64,000 bases of DNA from Hymenobacter jejuensis (GTDB lineage Bacteria > Bacteroidota > Bacteroidia > Cytophagales > Hymenobacteraceae): NCBI RefSeq assembly GCF_006337165.1, contig NZ_CP040896.1, positions 682,001 through 746,000 of the forward strand. Reading direction: 5' to 3'. The notes under the pieces were generated by a model. That model had not been told where the DNA came from. It did no database searches and was given only the letters and a program-made list of their open reading frames with translations. Shown in pieces: positions 61,904 to 64,000 of this stretch. Every line of letters starts with the position of its first letter. Within the stretch, counting starts at the first letter, position 1. The position numbers and the translations under genes were made by a program.

Positions 61904-62042
61904 TGATTACGCTGATTTGGTCGTCCCGATATGGCGGGCAAAGAAAGGAGGAAAAAGCCTTCCAATCGGCTTCGTATATAACTGTCTAATTATCAAATAC
62001 TTGTAATCTACCCCAAATCAGCTGCAAGGGCTAGGAACAAGT

Positions 62043-62087
62043 CGGGCCGCGAGCGACTCAGCCAGTAGCTGATTCACCCGCGGCCCG
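62043..62087. other. GC-rich hairpin between crtI and sigma gene
   Basis: CGGGCCGCG (62043-62051) pairs with CGCGGCCCG (62079-62087), and CAGC with GCTG extend the inner stem. No U tract follows on the minus strand, so it may be a weak terminator or a structured leader of crtI. Confidence 0.5.
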
Positions 62088-62124
62088 CGATACGCCCGGG
62101 GCGGTTGTACTCTCTCCCTATTCC

Positions 62125-62640
62125 CTACACGCCGGGGGCGTATACCTTCAGAGCGTCTTTAAGCTCTTTACGGGCAATGTGAATACGGTTTTTGACCGTA
62201 CCAATCGGAATCTGCAACTTCTCGGCAATCTCCAGATACTTGTAGCCGATGTAGTACATCATAAAGGGCGTACGGTAGTCGGCGCTGAGGCTGGAAATGG
62301 CTTCGTTGATGTCGGTGACCACAAAGTCGCTGGTGGCGCCGTTGTGGGTAATGTAGTTCTCGTCGGTGTTGAAGTACTGGAAATACTCCGTGCTGTCAAT
62401 ATTGCTATTGCGCTTGGTGATCTTGTTGTAGTTGTTGATGAAGGTGTTGCGCATGATGGTGTACAACCACGCCTTCAAATTGGTACCCGCTTTAAACTTG
62501 TCCTTGTTAAGCAACGCCTTGAGCAGAGTTTCTTGTACAAGATCCTTGGCATCGTCGGCATCACGGGTCAGGTTCATGGCCACGGGCTTTAGAGAGTAAG
62601 AAATCTTTTGTACTTGATCGGTAAATTCTAAAGAGGTCAT
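62125..62640 (-). CDS. ECF-like sigma factor
   Basis: A 171-residue sigma-70 family protein with regions 2 and 4. AKDLVQETLLKALLN is region 2.2, NLKAWLYTIMRNTFINNYNK is region 2.3-2.4, and YLEIAEKLQIPIGTVKNRIHIARKELK is region 4 with its helix-turn-helix (quoted in part: EIAEKLQIPIGTVKNRI). No anti-sigma gene is adjacent. Position between crtI and a MerR regulator suggests it controls the pigment genes, as ECF factors do in light-induced carotenoid systems. That is inference. Confidence 0.92.
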   Translation of the reverse strand: MTSLEFTDQVQKISYSLKPVAMNLTRDADDAKDLVQETLLKALLNKDKFKAGTNLKAWLYTIMRNTFINNYNKITKRNSNIDSTEYFQYFNTDENYITHNGATSDFVVTDINEAISSLSADYRTPFMMYYIGYKYLEIAEKLQIPIGTVKNRIHIARKELKDALKVYAPGV

Positions 62641-62671
62641 ACTGTTTAGCTTTTCGTGGCAAAAAGTTAAA

Positions 62672-62679
62672 CAAATATA
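62672..62679 (-). promoter_or_regulatory. -7 element before the sigma gene
   Basis: On the minus strand this reads TATATTTG, an exact TAnnTTTG match, 32 bases before the sigma start. No -33 box at standard spacing is seen. The sigma gene therefore has its own primary-sigma-type promoter, apart from merR. Confidence 0.55.
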
Positions 62680-62856
62680 CGAGAAGATTTAAAAGGTGGG
62701 CATAGCTGCCAAAAAATTCTTACCCCCTCCCGCCATTCGTTCGCCTTCCGGGCAAGGTACGTACCACTGCTGTGCTGCGCCGACTTCTGGAGGAGTATTC
62801 GCCAAGCACAGAAATTTGGTCTGTGAAACACAGATTTCGCACGATAAAAATCCAAC

Positions 62857-62896
62857 TAAAAAAGCCGTCAGTACCACCAATTGGCGCACCGACGGC
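62857..62896 (-). terminator. Terminator after the MerR gene
   Basis: On the minus strand GCCGTC (62896-62891) pairs with GACGGC (62869-62864), with the palindrome CCAATTGG in the loop, and TTTTTT follows. It separates merR from the sigma gene transcript. Confidence 0.7.
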
Positions 62897-62927
62897 CCTA
62901 CAAAAAAGTAAAAAAGACAAAAAAATA

Positions 62928-63830
62928 TTACTGCGCTACCGTAGTAGGGCGCAACTGATCAGCTACGGCCAAGAAATCGGTCATCAAACGCAGCCGCACC
63001 ATGCTGCTCGTGAGCACTAGGTTTTCTTGGTGAGCCAACGGGCCGTAGAGGTACAGCACCGTGTCGGGGCACAGACGGGCCACTCGGTCGATGTACGCTT
63101 GCACTTGGTCGCGCTCAGGCACGGCCGTCATAACGGTGCAGAGAGCGTAGGGCTTGTAGGTTTCGCACACGGCTTCCAGCTCCGCTGACGGAAGATTTTG
63201 CCCCAGGTAGAGCACGTGGTGGCCGCGGGCTCGCAAGGTGTAGTTCATGAAAAGCAACGCCAGTTCGTGCATCTCTCCTTCGGGCAAAAACAGCACCCAC
63301 CGCAGCGACTCGGCCGGCTGCACCGGTACCAAAGCATCGGTAGCGGCCATCAGCTTCTGCCGTAAGATATTGGTTACCAAGTGCTCATGCGCCGGATTGA
63401 CGGTGCCCGCTTGCCACATAATGCCAATGCGTGCCAGAAACGGATAGGCCACGTGCATAAAAGCCTTCTCAAAGCCCAGCTGCTGAATGGTCCAGACGAG
63501 TTGCTTGCACAGATGTAGCTCGTTCATTTCCAGCATCGAAGCCAGCATCGCATTGACCTGCTGCACATGGTCGTGGGCATCGTCGCAGCACGACATAACG
63601 GCCTGTGAAAGCTCTTGCTCGCTGAGTTGGGCCACGCGCGAAATGCGGTAGCCGCGGCCGCACAGCGTCGCCACGTTCAGCAAGCGGCGCAGGTCTTCGT
63701 CGCAATACGTGCGGATGTTGGTAGAGGTACGCACCGGCCGCAGGATGCCATAGCGCTGCTCCCACATTCGGATGGTGTGGGCCTTGATGCCGGAAAGGTT
63801 TTCTAAATCGCTGATCGAAAAGTGTCCCAC
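62928..63830 (-). CDS. MerR regulator with B12-binding-like domain (CarH/LitR type)
   Basis: A 300-residue regulator. Residues 1-70 are a MerR helix-turn-helix (ISDLENLSGIKAHTIRMWEQ; RYGILRPVRTSTN). Residues 80-170 are the helical cap, with IMWQAGTVNPAHEHLV matching the W...EH motif that contacts cobalamin in CarH. Residues 175-290 are a Rossmann-like domain, where GEMHELALLF keeps the lower-axial histidine but lacks the usual D and G of DxHxxG. In CarH, adenosylcobalamin makes the repressor light-sensitive. The neighbouring carotenoid genes fit that role. Whether this protein still binds B12 is uncertain. Confidence 0.88.
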   Translation of the reverse strand: MGHFSISDLENLSGIKAHTIRMWEQRYGILRPVRTSTNIRTYCDEDLRRLLNVATLCGRGYRISRVAQLSEQELSQAVMSCCDDAHDHVQQVNAMLASMLEMNELHLCKQLVWTIQQLGFEKAFMHVAYPFLARIGIMWQAGTVNPAHEHLVTNILRQKLMAATDALVPVQPAESLRWVLFLPEGEMHELALLFMNYTLRARGHHVLYLGQNLPSAELEAVCETYKPYALCTVMTAVPERDQVQAYIDRVARLCPDTVLYLYGPLAHQENLVLTSSMVRLRLMTDFLAVADQLRPTTVAQ

Positions 63831-63912
63831 AAGTTCTGTCCTGCTACGAATTCAGCGATGAAGCGCGCCGCATTTTGTTGGTTGGAGCTGGCTTACGCGC
63901 AGCCAGTGAAAA

Positions 63913-63927
63913 GTATCTTTTTGATAC
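63913..63927. promoter_or_regulatory. Inverted repeat upstream of merR
   Basis: GTATC and GATAC flank TTTTT (63913-63927), about 85 bases upstream of the merR start. It could be an operator or part of a promoter for an unseen gene. 63831-64000 holds no gene I can support. Confidence 0.3.
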
Positions 63928-64000
63928 CCAGAGCATTCCAAATTCCTCTGAGCCATCGCGGCCGGTGGTTTTATGGTGCATTTTGTGGGCCATGTTCAGC

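Noticed and set aside
63831..64000. Open frames at the right edge on both strands (ATG at 63858 on plus; minus frame ending near 63849)
   Set aside because: Both are short, neither has recognisable sequence, and the window ends before either could be tested.
1..64000. tRNA, rRNA, CRISPR arrays, transposases, phage genes
   Set aside because: I looked for cloverleaf-type GTTCGA arms, regular spaced repeats and transposase/integrase motifs and found none that held up.

Overview
The window reads as chromosome of a GC-rich Cytophagales bacterium (phylum Bacteroidota), most like Hymenobacter. The support is type IX secretion sorting domains of type A (left edge) and type B (16101-18926), repeated Bacteroidota-type -7 elements (TAnnTTTG), a b558-type succinate dehydrogenase operon, a Bacteroidota-order dcw cluster without murF, several TonB-linked outer-membrane proteins, and a carotenoid locus with a CrtW-type ketolase. 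I see no rRNA, tRNA, CRISPR array, transposase or prophage gene. The genus is an inference.

Layout. 1-942 is the 3' end of a secreted protein. 963-2783 is a umuDC translesion polymerase operon. 3016-9398 holds a tiny unknown gene, a secreted two-domain protein, an AT-rich EamA exporter, aconitase and a TlpA-like lipoprotein. 9534-15535 holds a cytochrome P450, a zinc-ribbon protein, a long-chain prenyl diphosphate synthase, an alpha/beta hydrolase overlapping folK, an AT-rich orphan and fabD. 15704-18926 has a small lipoprotein and a large type-B sorted surface protein. 19161-22786 is sdhCAB, followed by an FMN reductase.

23540-26960 is a metal-handling locus: a small Cys-bearing protein, an MbnP-like lipoprotein, an MbnH-like di-heme lipoprotein and an outer-membrane protein whose predicted mature N-terminus starts CDICGC. 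A CLC antiporter with fluoride-clade-like motifs, a second di-heme peroxidase and an outer-membrane beta-barrel protein follow. 32615-49334 is the dcw cluster on the minus strand (mraZ, rsmH, ftsL-like, ftsI, murE, mraY, murD, ftsW, murG, murC, ftsQ, ftsA, ftsZ). 49633-52947 is a second probable copper unit (HYC_CC_PP-like protein, TonB-dependent receptor, HMA-domain protein). 53866-56707 is a LytTR regulator whose 3' end overlaps that of a TPR histidine kinase on the other strand. 57092-63830 is a carotenoid locus (crtW, ispH, a TPR-like protein, crtB, crtI) with an ECF-like sigma factor and a MerR regulator with a B12-binding-like domain.

Non-coding structure is rich. A short near-palindromic motif (TTGATWATCAA) recurs at gene ends. 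An inverted array of 7-base repeats sits between sdhA and sdhB. Convergent gene pairs are separated by long, nearly perfect terminator stems. Candidate operators lie at umuDC, sdh and mraZ.
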